Part shown: positions 38,801 to 47,144 of the stretch, piece by piece
Position numbering within the stretch: position 1 is the first letter of the stretch
Layout: each line of letters starts with the position of its first letter
Source of the DNA: JAGNLA01 sp964472265
GTDB lineage: Bacteria > Caldisericota > Caldisericia > JAAYUI01
Assembly: GCA_964472265.1 (NCBI GenBank)
Contig: CAYYJO010000003.1
Location: forward strand, 1-56,939
Direction of reading: 5' to 3'
DNA: 56,939 nucleotides
Notes under the pieces: generated by a model
Seen by the model: only the letters and a program-made list of their open reading frames with translations
Database searches by the model: none
What the model was told of the DNA's origin: nothing
Translations under genes and position numbers: made by a program

Positions 38801-39249
38801 ATTTCCTGATCCAGGATGAACCGCTTGCCCTGTTTACAACCGACTATGACAAGGACAAAGAGACATTTGACGTCAGCATCCAGAGACCGCTTGATGGCGT
38901 AACCGGTGATGGTTACATCCTCAAACTCAAGTTCATGGCAAAGGATTCAAACTACTTCGACATAAGATTCTCAGACCTCATTCTTTCGATGATCGGTGAG
39001 AACGGAAAAGAAACAAAAACAAAAGCCTTCTACAAGAATGGCGAAATATCAATCCTTGAGAAAGCATATGACCCGGCCGATTTCAACAGGGATGGGAAGG
39101 TTGATGACAAGGACGCCAAGATTCTACAGGATTGTATGGACGCCAAAGACGGCGATACAAACTACAACTGGAGATGCGACCTCAACTACGACAGAGTCAT
39201 TGACGTCAATGACTACACAATCTTTGCCAAGTCTTACAGCAAGAGATAA
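35875..39249 (+). CDS. Tandem S8 protease 2: subtilase with cohesin-like and dockerin domains
   Basis: A 1124-residue paralogue of the preceding protease with the same domain order. The start is a GTG with CGGAGGAAG just before it, giving the signal sequence MKNIVATVCAITMIMAFTTP. Propeptide to about 155, ending RTRAR. Catalytic residues are Asp185, His230 (VGHGTACAGIIAADG) and Ser579 (NGTSAATPMVSGC). PA insert about 385-525; Fn3-like about 690-790; FlgD-like with SPNGDGEDEVLE near 803; cohesin-like about 922-1055; dockerin about 1066-1122 (FNRDGKVDDKD and DLNYDRVIDVND). A secreted endopeptidase is expected, possibly docked to a cohesin partner. Confidence 0.93.
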   Translation: MKNIVATVCAITMIMAFTTPIKSASAIDKIDSKLVAMGLAKTDKVDVIVELDDLTVVSASTFDKNIVYSSKELMRPENVVTKYLEKKLVRVQNSNIDIVKTFSPEIKIGMQYQYALNGYFATVPLDAVEKIASLPGVRYVYYSEPMNFYRTRARVALGCEKIWSTLKDKNGRPVDGNGMLVGVTDSGLDYTHVDFGAQTSPVGPKVKISRDLAYKDNDCQEEENIQTVGHGTACAGIIAADGPFNKTTNVWEKGLAPKASLASYKLGMKDQMGLSGEGIMASWELNIKDKVDVSNNSYGGVGGRSFTDRAQENCIRAGCVVLAAQGNEGSPGVLLPIPCGTTSAPINVIAVAALDDTDAAKIEVVDAADESFRDNIYVSSVGNTGMQFTALLKQFDLVDCAWGRTVDFEGLDLNGKVALVQRGPSADLKAQFGDPITFKEKCENAAKAGAKAMLLYNYESSEIRAQYWDPANDDPKKLKLVPTFELSNYIQGYAIRDALHAGHDWDFGSVDKNQNKFTIQVKEIGRKGIVSTYSSSGPNYFGYLKPDVAAPADGTHTTAAYFMKKYFKSDYWEVFNGTSAATPMVSGCATLIKQGRPEWSPYEIKRALMNTAEPLKRLSGDYYVPMTVQGMGRVNAQSAILSNLLFQPASTLILAKSGKTNMTDPAPELYDDNAKASIPADVLGSRIPVKIVNYSNKPSKIGLSFEINSARPEQIGVNLTTTELTIPPADAKGNPGSAWFGVDVKLPEVVKGRLNDIYIWATDKSQNKKWHIGVCVYNQDPTVQGDNNSFVDELEVKTPYISPNGDGEDEVLEVNGEVSCGNFNVQSFDNYLTGAQIWVSDQNQERWIKIKDEPLLELGPFSFKWDGKDENGNYVLPDGNWSLQVILPCYFYNGQSVVGQWIYADLANSDFTIEKSPVPPLPTLSAQVLPLEPGVGQMFEVGLYLSHATDVKSIQFKINIPGGSSIVQYMGYDKGDFLIQDEPLALFTTDYDKDKETFDVSIQRPLDGVTGDGYILKLKFMAKDSNYFDIRFSDLILSMIGENGKETKTKAFYKNGEISILEKAYDPADFNRDGKVDDKDAKILQDCMDAKDGDTNYNWRCDLNYDRVIDVNDYTIFAKSYSKR

Positions 39250-39273
39250 ACGCATTTAATATCACAACTCAAC

Positions 39274-39301
39274 GATGCCAGGCTGAAACCAGCCTGTCAT
39301 C
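39274..39301 (+). terminator. Terminator between tandem proteases 2 and 3
   Basis: Stem GATGCCAGGCTG / CAGCCTGTCATC with one mismatch and a four-base loop, followed by TGCATTTTA. Confidence 0.65.
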
Positions 39302-39317
39302 TGCATTTTATGGGGTG

Positions 39318-39346
39318 TTGCCCAAAACTCGAAAATCTGCTAAACT
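39318..39346 (+). promoter_or_regulatory. Promoter of tandem protease 3
   Basis: TTGCCC, 17 bases, TAAACT with a TGC extended -10. The leader to the ATG at 39376 is about 24 bases and carries TTGGAGGG. The in-frame ATG at 39310 lies upstream of the transcript start. Confidence 0.6.
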
Positions 39347-39375
39347 TTCAACAGAGCAAACTATTGGAGGGCAGC

Positions 39376-42300
39376 ATGAAGTCATGGGTATCGATCCTAT
39401 GTGTGACAGCAATCGTCTTTTCTTTGTTTATTCCCATTAATAACAGCAATGCGCTTGAGAAAATTGATGAAAACCTTATCGCCAGGGGGTTTGGCTCGTC
39501 AGAAACTGTCGAAGTTTTTGTTGAGTTGATGGAGCCCACTGTTGTTCAGTCAGCAACCTTCAAAACCAACAAAATCTTTGCCGCAAGAGAGATAATGAAC
39601 CCCGGGAACATCATGACAAGATTCCTTGTTTCGAAGCTTACCAGAATGCAAGATGTTTCGATCGGCAAGATTGAGGCTGTGGCCTCCGGTTTTGAGGTTT
39701 TAGACAGATTCCAGTACGCCTTCAATGGTCTTTATGCGAAAGCTCCATTGGCTGCAATTGAGAAAATCGCCTCACTGCCAGATGTAAAATTTGTCTGGGG
39801 CAATGCGACTCTGTATCCGACCAGAACGAGGGCGAGAGTGGCTCTAGGTTGTGAGACTGTTTGGCAAACGATCACGGATCCCAAGGGAAGGCCGGTTGAT
39901 GGGTCTGGAATGCTTGTTTCTGTGACTGATTCTGGTCTGGACTACGCTCATTCCGATTTTGGTTCCCAAAAGAAGGCAATTGGCAACAAGATCAAGGTTA
40001 GTCGTGATTTTGCCTACAATGATGATGACTGCCAGGAAGAATCAAACCTCTATACGGTTGGTCATGGAACAGCCTGCGCCGGCATCATTGCAGCCGATGG
40101 CCCCAAAAACAAAACAACAGGCGTGATGGAAAAAGGTCTTGCGCCAAAAGCATCCCTGGCCGGATACAAGATGGGCTACAGGGACGAACCGGGTTTTTCA
40201 TCAGCCTCAGCGCTCAAAGCCTTTGAATCTATGATAAAAGATAAAGTAGATGTTTCCAACAACTCATACGGATCTCCAACCGGAAGGTCACCAAATCAGG
40301 TTGCAGAAGAAAACTGTGTAAAGGCTGGCATCGTTGTTGTCGCATCTCAAGGCAATGAAGGATCGCCTGGGAGTTACCTGAAAATCACTTCAAGCAACAC
40401 CGCTTCCCCACCAAGTGTAATTTCTGTTGGCGCTCTCGACGATACTGACGGCGCAAAACTTGAAATTCTGGACTCAAACGATCCTCACATGACCGGTGAC
40501 GTTATGCCACTTCTGATGGGAATCACTGGCATCCAGTTTACGTCGGCGGATCTTCCTTTTGAAATTGTCGATTGTGGCTGGGGAAGGTCAGAGGATTTCA
40601 AAGGATTGGACGTAAAAGGTAAAATAGTCCTGATGCAGAAAGGACCTCACTCGTCCGAGAAACAGGGAGCAGAGGTTGATTTCAGGCAAAAATGTATCAA
40701 CGCAACAAAAAACGGAGCAAGAGCAGCAATCATCTACAACTACAACAACACAGAACTCAGGCCGGAATATTATGACCCTCTCAAGGAAGACCCCAAAAAA
40801 ATAGGCTTACTTCCAGCATTTCAGCTTGTTGGCTACGGTCAGGGAATGCAGATAAGATCAGCCTTACACAAGGGAAACAAGTGGCAAAAGGGTATGGTCG
40901 ACACAAGACAAAACACCGTGAAAGCCAAAATTAGGGATGTTGGCCGAAGAGGTGCAATCTCAACCTATTCATCGCAAGGCCCCAGCTATTTTGGTTTCCT
41001 TAAGCCCGATGTTTGCGCTCCAGCCGATGAAACCCACACAACAGCAGCCTCTTTCATGAAGAAATATCTGGGCGACTACTGGGAATTTTTCAACGGAACT
41101 TCTGCGGCAGGCCCTATGGTTGCAGGGTGTGCGGCACTGGTCAAACAGGGCAGACCAGAGTGGACAGCGTATGAGATCAAGCGGGCGTTGATGAACACAG
41201 CTGAACCGCTCAAGCGAGTGTCGGGTGATTATTATCTGCCAATGGTTTCTCAGGGAATGGGGCGAGTCCATGCCCAGCTTGCAATAACTACCAACCTGCT
41301 TATTCAGCCTGCCTCTACCGTGATCATTGCAAAAGATGGCAGGGTCAATATGACCGATCCATCTGATGACCTGTACGACCCTGACAAATTCCAGTTGCTT
41401 CCAAACGATGTAAAAACTTCAAAGATTCCTCTCAAGTTTACAAACTATTCCAAAAAAGAAATGACCGTAGATTTGAGTTATGAAGTGAACTCGCTCCATC
41501 CGGAAAGAGTTTCTGTCGACATCACATCCTCGAGTCTTAAGGTACCGCCAGCTGACGACAAAGGCAATCCAGGATCAGCCTGGGTGGGTGTTAACATCGA
41601 CTTTAATCAAGGCAACAAGGCAAGGCTCAATGACATCTACATCTGGGCTGTCGATAAGGCATCAAACAGAAAGTGGCACGTTGGCGTTTGTCTCTACTCC
41701 CAGAATCCGACATCGCCGGGCGTGGAGAACACTTATGTAAATGCGGTGGAGATTTCTGATCCGGTCATCTCGCCAAATGGTGACGGAATTGATGAAACAC
41801 TTGAAGGAACATTCGAGGTTTCATGCGGCAACTTTGAATACGAGAATTTTGACAACTATCTTCAGAGGGCACAGATTTGGGCCATTGATGTAAACCAGGA
41901 TGAGTGGGTGCTGATAAATGAAGAACCTTTCCTGGAACTTGGTCCACACAAATTCACCTGGGATGGCAAGGATTCCAACGGAGACTATATTCTTCCCGAT
42001 GGTGACTGGACTTTCAAAATCTTTGTGCCAGCTCACGTTGTTTCGAATGGGAAAACTGTTTCCGGTTATTACTCAAGCTTGATCGAAGACTCAGGGTTCA
42101 CGGTTGAAAGCAGCCCAATACCGACCCCACCGACCCTGTCAACGATAATAAACCCTTATGAACCAGGCGTGGGTCAGACTTTTGAAGTGGCTATTTATCT
42201 GAAAGGCGCAAAAAACATAAAGAGTGTCGAGTTCTATCTCACAATCCCGTCATCCTCACAGCTTGCAACCTACATGGGCTATGAAAAAGGTGATTTCATG

Positions 42301-42738
42301 CTCCAGGGCGATCCAAAGGTTTCGTTCTCCGTTAGCCACGATAAAGACAAGGAGACTGTTTATGTGAGCATCCAGAGGGTGCTTGACGGCGTTTCCGGTG
42401 ACGGTTGCCTGGTCAAGCTCAAGTTTGTGGCGTTGGAGCCAAACTATTTTGACGTGAAGTTCTCGGACATCACCCTCACCAAAGTTGATGACAATGAGAA
42501 AGAAGTAAACATCAAATCCTTCTACCGGGATGGTGAGATCGCAATCTACCCAACAGCATATTCTGTGGCTGATTTCAACCGGGATGAAAAGGTTGATGAC
42601 AAGGATTACAAGATCATTCTTTCCTGTCTTGGCGCAAAGGATGGCGATCCAAACTACAACTGGAGATGTGACCTCAACTTTGACAGAGTGATCGATATAA
42701 ACGATCTGTCCATCTTCTCAAAGAATTACAAGAAATAA
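39376..42738 (+). CDS. Tandem S8 protease 3: subtilase with cohesin-like and dockerin domains
   Basis: A 1120-residue member of the tandem set, closest in sequence to copy 2. Signal peptide about 1-24 (MKSWVSILCVTAIVFSLFIP). Propeptide ends RTRAR near 158. Catalytic residues are Asp185 (TDSGLDYAHSDFG), His230 and Ser576 (NGTSAAGPMVAGC); the oxyanion Asn lies in ASQGNEGSPG. PA insert, Fn3-like, FlgD-like (SPNGDGIDETLE), cohesin-like and dockerin domains (FNRDEKVDDKD and DLNFDRVIDIND) follow in the same order. GGAGGG precedes the ATG. Its 3' hairpin overlaps the promoter of copy 4. Confidence 0.93.
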   Translation: MKSWVSILCVTAIVFSLFIPINNSNALEKIDENLIARGFGSSETVEVFVELMEPTVVQSATFKTNKIFAAREIMNPGNIMTRFLVSKLTRMQDVSIGKIEAVASGFEVLDRFQYAFNGLYAKAPLAAIEKIASLPDVKFVWGNATLYPTRTRARVALGCETVWQTITDPKGRPVDGSGMLVSVTDSGLDYAHSDFGSQKKAIGNKIKVSRDFAYNDDDCQEESNLYTVGHGTACAGIIAADGPKNKTTGVMEKGLAPKASLAGYKMGYRDEPGFSSASALKAFESMIKDKVDVSNNSYGSPTGRSPNQVAEENCVKAGIVVVASQGNEGSPGSYLKITSSNTASPPSVISVGALDDTDGAKLEILDSNDPHMTGDVMPLLMGITGIQFTSADLPFEIVDCGWGRSEDFKGLDVKGKIVLMQKGPHSSEKQGAEVDFRQKCINATKNGARAAIIYNYNNTELRPEYYDPLKEDPKKIGLLPAFQLVGYGQGMQIRSALHKGNKWQKGMVDTRQNTVKAKIRDVGRRGAISTYSSQGPSYFGFLKPDVCAPADETHTTAASFMKKYLGDYWEFFNGTSAAGPMVAGCAALVKQGRPEWTAYEIKRALMNTAEPLKRVSGDYYLPMVSQGMGRVHAQLAITTNLLIQPASTVIIAKDGRVNMTDPSDDLYDPDKFQLLPNDVKTSKIPLKFTNYSKKEMTVDLSYEVNSLHPERVSVDITSSSLKVPPADDKGNPGSAWVGVNIDFNQGNKARLNDIYIWAVDKASNRKWHVGVCLYSQNPTSPGVENTYVNAVEISDPVISPNGDGIDETLEGTFEVSCGNFEYENFDNYLQRAQIWAIDVNQDEWVLINEEPFLELGPHKFTWDGKDSNGDYILPDGDWTFKIFVPAHVVSNGKTVSGYYSSLIEDSGFTVESSPIPTPPTLSTIINPYEPGVGQTFEVAIYLKGAKNIKSVEFYLTIPSSSQLATYMGYEKGDFMLQGDPKVSFSVSHDKDKETVYVSIQRVLDGVSGDGCLVKLKFVALEPNYFDVKFSDITLTKVDDNEKEVNIKSFYRDGEIAIYPTAYSVADFNRDEKVDDKDYKIILSCLGAKDGDPNYNWRCDLNFDRVIDINDLSIFSKNYKK

Positions 42739-42755
42739 ATCCCGCCCCCATCAAA

Positions 42756-42789
42756 AAAACGACCGTCATTTTGCCATGGCGGTCGTTTT
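42756..42789 (+). terminator. Terminator after tandem protease 3, overlapping the next promoter
   Basis: A ten-base-pair stem (AAAACGACCG / CGGTCGTTTT) with a 14-base loop supplies its own T tract. The loop and right arm contain the -35 box and spacer of the promoter of copy 4. Confidence 0.8.
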
Positions 42790-42799
42790 CATTTATAAT
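42771..42799 (+). promoter_or_regulatory. Promoter of tandem protease 4
   Basis: TTGCCA, 17 bases, TATAAT: a full-consensus -10 with optimal spacing. The expected transcript start near 42806 excludes the in-frame ATG at 42802 and favours the ATG at 42826 or 42829. Confidence 0.75.
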
Positions 42800-42825
42800 G
42801 GATGGAAAATGGATGGTGCAAAAAG

Positions 42826-45800
42826 ATGATGAAAAAAATTGCTCTTCTGGTTTCCGTCATGATCATCCTGCCTGTGGCCGGCGTTTTTGCCATACAAGAC
42901 GGCTTGTCGAAGATAAGACCAAGCGTTCCCTCCTGCGATCCTGAAACTACAGTTGGCGTTTTTGTCGAACTCAGGGATCCGCCAGTTGTTTTTGCGCAAA
43001 CTTTTAATGGCGCAGTCGCAATTTCTTCAAGAGAGTTGATGAGACCAGGCAATGTTTCAACCAGATTTCAGCTGGCTATGCTGACAAACATGCAGGAAAA
43101 GCATTTAAGGACTGTCAAAAACATAGCTCCAGGCTCAAAAATAGGCATGTCTTACCGATATGCCTTCAACGGATATTTTATTGAGACAAAACGGGCAAAC
43201 CTGGAAAAAATAGCAAACTTGCCCGAAGTCTTGTCGATTTTTGCCATCAAGCCACAAACCATCCAGAGAACCCGTACAAGGGCGCTCATCGGAGCTGAAA
43301 AAGTCTGGCAGACCGTGAAAGACCCGAAAGGCAGGGAAGTTGACGGCAAAGGGGTGCTCATCTCAATCACAGACACTGGTCTGGACTATACTCACCCTGA
43401 TTTTGGCTCCCAGAAGAAACCGGTTGGTTCAAAAGTGGTTGTCAGTCGCGACCTTGCCATGAAAGACAACGACTGCCAGGAAGAGGCGATGGAGCTTCAC
43501 GGAACCGCCTGCGCTTCGATCGCTGCCGGTGATGGCCCCGACAATACTGTGACCGGCGTTAAGGAAAAAGGCATCGCTCCAAAGGCGCTTCTTGCCGGAT
43601 ACAAAGGCGCTGCAATCATCAACGGTCAGGAACAGTTCACACAGGAAGCTGCAATGGCCTCGTGGGACTGGCTGATTATTGACAAAATCGATGTTTCAAG
43701 CAACTCGTGGGGCGTGCCTTCCGGTGAACATGAGTTTGAAAAGCAGGAGCTGGCGTGCGCCCTTGTCGGGTGCACGGTTGTTTGTGCAAATGGCAATTAT
43801 GGAACACAGGGTGACGGCTACTTTCCTCTGCCACAGAGTTCCTCGGGTGCAGGGAATTCGGCCATTGGTGTTGGAGCAACCGATGATCTCGACGTTTCTT
43901 ATCTGAAAGTCAGCAACAAAAATGACTCAGTACAGCTAACCGGCATGTGGGGTGAAACCGGCAAAACGTTTGAAAAATTTGAAACTCCTTTACCTGTTGT
44001 CGATTGCCTCTGGGGAAGGGCAGGTGATTTTCCGGATGTCAAAGGCAAAGTCGCTTTGATTGAGCGAGGGCCGTTTGATCCAAAATTTGGCGAACCAGTA
44101 ACCTTTGCTGCAAAGATTGAGAGAGCGTATGACAACGGTGCTTTGGCGATAATACTATCAAACATTGATTCATCCTTCATTTATGGGAGCTATGCCGACG
44201 ACACCTCTCAAAAAATGCTGCCAATCTACGAACTTGGGAATTTCCAAGGTGACGCCGTCAGAAGAAGGCTTCATGACATGACTTCATGGAAACCCGGCGA
44301 ACTCGATCTGAAGCAAAAGGATGTGAAAGTCGAATTTTCAAGGCCGAAAGTGAAGGGCACGGTTGCTTACTTTTCGTCCAACGGGCCAACAAAACTGGGC
44401 TTCCTCAAACCTGACGTCTGCGCTGCCGGAATCGGAGTTCATGCGGCTGCATCCAAACATTTCTGGGACATCTACAAGGGCTACTATTTTGAGACGATGG
44501 GCGGAACATCATCGGCAACGCCGTTTGTTGCCGGTTGTGCTGCGCTTGTCAAGCAGGCCAGACCAGGCTGGTCTCCCTTTGAAATCAAACGGGCATTGAT
44601 GAACACAGGCACGCTTCTAACCAAGATGGATGGTTCAAGGTTTTTGCCATTTGTCGCACAGGGAATGGGCAGGGTAAATGTCTACGATGTCTGCACAACC
44701 AATATTTTAATCCAGCCTCCGTCAGCGCTCATCGTTGCAAATTCAAAAAAAATCAACATAGCTGATAAGCCTCCAGAACTTGGCGACCCGGCAAAACAGG
44801 CTGGAATTCCAAAGGATGTTTTGAAATCTGATATCCCCTTGAAAATTTACAATTATAGCGACAAGGAAGTGACGCTGAATCTCAGCTTTGAGATCAACTC
44901 AGGAAAGCCTGACCAATTCAGAGTTGGTTTCACTTCAACAGAGGTTGTGGTGCCACCGGCAAAGGACGAGCCAGGCTCCACCTGGGTTGGAATGAATGTG
45001 AAGATGCCGGCGATTGTCTGGGGATCACTCAACGACATCATCATCTGGATGACCGACAAAGTCACAAACAGACGCGTTCATACAGGCATCTGCATCTACA
45101 GCGGCGATCCCGAAAAAGGCAGACCGAAGCAGGGAATCATTAAAGACTTGAGGGCGAGCAACTGGAGAATAACGCCAGATGGCGACGGTGTGGATGACGA
45201 AATTGAGTTTAAATACGACATCACAGGCGGCCTGAAAGACGGCGAACCTTATCCGATCATAAACAATCAGGGAAAAATGCTGGTTTTCTGGGCTACCGAC
45301 AAAACCGGTGGCAGGTGGTCGGCAATTCATGTTCAGGATGAGTTCGAGCCTGGGCCTGACTCTTTTGTATGGGATGGGAAAGACATAGATGGGAAGATGG
45401 TTTTGCCTGATGGTGAGTGGTTTGTTGGAGTCACCGCACTTTCAAAGAGTCTGAGCGCTGAACAGTCTGCATTTGTAGATGGAATCAGTGAGTATCAGAC
45501 TGATTGCTCATTTGTGATGGAAGGCAGTTCGACTGAACCACCACCGAGTATTTCAGCAACCGTCGACCCAATCGAGCCATCGGTTGGCAACAAGCTGTGG
45601 ATTTGTTTGAATCTGTCGCATGCCAATAATGTGAAATCGCTTTCCATGAAGGTCAAAATAGAGGATGCAAAAGAGTTTATGCCCTACATCGGCTACGAAG
45701 TCATGACAACAGTAGACGATTTGGGGGCAAAACCGCTTGTGACCGTTGATTATGACGGCGAAACAGGGACTATCGAAATCGGCTGGCAGAAACCTTTTGA

Positions 45801-46155
45801 AGGAACCAGTGGTACAAGAGAGTTGCTCAGGCTTGGTTTCATGGCAAAGAAGGCCAGTTTTGCCGATGTGATTTTCGATGGTCTTGAAGTTACCGGATTG
45901 AACGACGCTGGCAAAGAGGAAAAAATAAGGATTTTATCAAGAGATTTGGAGTTTGCTATTGAAAAGACCGCCTTCAGTCCAGCCGATTTCAATAGGGATG
46001 GCAAGGTTGACAATGCCGATCTGGACTTGATCACCAATCTGCTTGGCGTTATAAAAGGCGATAAAACCTACAATTCCAGATGTGATATGGACAGAAATGG
46101 CATTATAGACACAACCGATCTGGCCATGTTTGCCAAATACCTGAATGCGCCGTGA
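42826..46155 (+). CDS. Tandem S8 protease 4: divergent subtilase with cohesin-like and dockerin domains
   Basis: A 1109-residue paralogue, the most divergent of the four. Signal peptide about 1-23 (MMKKIALLVSVMIILPVAGV). Propeptide ends RTRTR near 157. Catalytic residues are Asp183 (TDTGLDYTHPDFG), His225 (LHGTACASIAAGDG) and Ser562 (GGTSSATPFVAGC), with the oxyanion Asn in CANGNYGTQG. The later domains are in the same order, but the FlgD-like part (TPDGDGVDDEIE) and dockerin (FNRDGKVDNAD and DMDRNGIIDTTD) differ more and lack one conserved dockerin Cys. The ATG at 42829 is an equally possible start. Only 14 bases separate its stop from tilS, with no terminator, so read-through into the housekeeping operon is likely. 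Confidence 0.92.
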   Translation: MMKKIALLVSVMIILPVAGVFAIQDGLSKIRPSVPSCDPETTVGVFVELRDPPVVFAQTFNGAVAISSRELMRPGNVSTRFQLAMLTNMQEKHLRTVKNIAPGSKIGMSYRYAFNGYFIETKRANLEKIANLPEVLSIFAIKPQTIQRTRTRALIGAEKVWQTVKDPKGREVDGKGVLISITDTGLDYTHPDFGSQKKPVGSKVVVSRDLAMKDNDCQEEAMELHGTACASIAAGDGPDNTVTGVKEKGIAPKALLAGYKGAAIINGQEQFTQEAAMASWDWLIIDKIDVSSNSWGVPSGEHEFEKQELACALVGCTVVCANGNYGTQGDGYFPLPQSSSGAGNSAIGVGATDDLDVSYLKVSNKNDSVQLTGMWGETGKTFEKFETPLPVVDCLWGRAGDFPDVKGKVALIERGPFDPKFGEPVTFAAKIERAYDNGALAIILSNIDSSFIYGSYADDTSQKMLPIYELGNFQGDAVRRRLHDMTSWKPGELDLKQKDVKVEFSRPKVKGTVAYFSSNGPTKLGFLKPDVCAAGIGVHAAASKHFWDIYKGYYFETMGGTSSATPFVAGCAALVKQARPGWSPFEIKRALMNTGTLLTKMDGSRFLPFVAQGMGRVNVYDVCTTNILIQPPSALIVANSKKINIADKPPELGDPAKQAGIPKDVLKSDIPLKIYNYSDKEVTLNLSFEINSGKPDQFRVGFTSTEVVVPPAKDEPGSTWVGMNVKMPAIVWGSLNDIIIWMTDKVTNRRVHTGICIYSGDPEKGRPKQGIIKDLRASNWRITPDGDGVDDEIEFKYDITGGLKDGEPYPIINNQGKMLVFWATDKTGGRWSAIHVQDEFEPGPDSFVWDGKDIDGKMVLPDGEWFVGVTALSKSLSAEQSAFVDGISEYQTDCSFVMEGSSTEPPPSISATVDPIEPSVGNKLWICLNLSHANNVKSLSMKVKIEDAKEFMPYIGYEVMTTVDDLGAKPLVTVDYDGETGTIEIGWQKPFEGTSGTRELLRLGFMAKKASFADVIFDGLEVTGLNDAGKEEKIRILSRDLEFAIEKTAFSPADFNRDGKVDNADLDLITNLLGVIKGDKTYNSRCDMDRNGIIDTTDLAMFAKYLNAP

Positions 46156-46169
46156 GGAGTCAAGTTTAG

Positions 46170-47132
46170 ATGCTTGCGCTGAAACAGGATTTCATTGAGT
46201 TTTGCAGGCAGCGACAGCTGTTTGGAAAAGGTGACAGAGTTTTGGTCGCTTGCTCTGGTGGGTCGGATTCCGTGGCTTTGCTCAGGCTGCTGGAGTCAAC
46301 AAAAAATCTTTTTGGAATCAGTATTTTCTGCGGTCATGTCGATCATTGCCTGAGGCCTGGTTCGCATAATGACGCTGAATTTGTCAGGGCTGTATGCGAC
46401 AAGCTCTCAATTCCGTTTGCTCTGGAGAGAATTTCCGATGCTCCAGCCGGAAACCTTGAGGATTGGGCAAGAACCTGGCGACGGACATTGCTTGAAAAAA
46501 TGGCAATAGATTTTGGTTGCAACAAGATAGCCATCGCCCACAACGCAAACGACAAGGCAGAAACGCTGCTCCACAATCTTGCCAGAGGCTCAGGGCTTTA
46601 CGGAGCTGCCAACATGCGCTCACAACATGGAAACACCATCCGCCCGCTCTTGTTTGCCGGGAAAAGGGTAATTTTGCACTACCTTGGTGAACTCGGGCAA
46701 GGGTATGTGACTGACGAAACCAATGACGATACAAGATTTTCACGAAACATGATAAGAGCCAGGGTGATTCCCGAACTGGAATCGATTTTTCCTGAAACTG
46801 TTGCCAATATTTCAAGATTTTCAGAGCTTGCCTGCGATGAGTCCAGTTTTCTTGATGATCTGACCCGAGACTTCATGAAGTCAGTATTATCCGGCAACTC
46901 CCTGAGTGTATCAAAATTTTCAGTTGTCCCCAAGGTTTTGAAGCCAAGAATTGTGAGGCTGATAGTTGACTCAAAACATCCACCGTCACTTTCTGCCTGT
47001 ACAAACACTGTCGAATTCATTGAGACTTCCGAAACCGGAAAACATCTGACTGTGGACTGTGTGACATTTAACAAGATTTCAAAAAATATTGTCAATATTC
47101 TTTTCTTGCATGACACCGACCAAAGGTTATAA
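46170..47132 (+). CDS. tilS: tRNA(Ile)-lysidine synthase TilS, short form
   Basis: Converts C34 of the CAU-anticodon tRNA-Ile to lysidine, so that it reads AUA codons. The PP-loop SGGSDS is at 29-34, followed by GHVDHCLRPGSHNDAEF, the HVNHxLR-type family signature, and RNMIRARVIPELE. At 320 residues it lacks the long C-terminal domains of E. coli TilS and resembles the compact Aquifex type. It starts the widespread tilS-hpt-ftsH cluster. GGAG lies at the stop of the preceding protease gene, giving a usable ribosome site. Confidence 0.92.
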   Translation: MLALKQDFIEFCRQRQLFGKGDRVLVACSGGSDSVALLRLLESTKNLFGISIFCGHVDHCLRPGSHNDAEFVRAVCDKLSIPFALERISDAPAGNLEDWARTWRRTLLEKMAIDFGCNKIAIAHNANDKAETLLHNLARGSGLYGAANMRSQHGNTIRPLLFAGKRVILHYLGELGQGYVTDETNDDTRFSRNMIRARVIPELESIFPETVANISRFSELACDESSFLDDLTRDFMKSVLSGNSLSVSKFSVVPKVLKPRIVRLIVDSKHPPSLSACTNTVEFIETSETGKHLTVDCVTFNKISKNIVNILFLHDTDQRL

Positions 47133-47133
47133 T
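47106..47133 (+). promoter_or_regulatory. Internal promoter before hpt
   Basis: TTGCAT, 16 bases, TATAAT, overlapping the tilS stop codon. The expected start near 47140 leaves only about five bases before the hpt ATG at 47145, which has no Shine-Dalgarno. The transcript would be nearly leaderless. Confidence 0.6.
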
Positions 47134-47144
47134 CCACCTCGTCA

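Noticed and set aside
32350..46155. Tandem repeats as a CRISPR or satellite array
   Set aside because: The repetition is at gene scale (about 3.4 kb paralogues). No short regular repeats with spacers are seen anywhere in the window.
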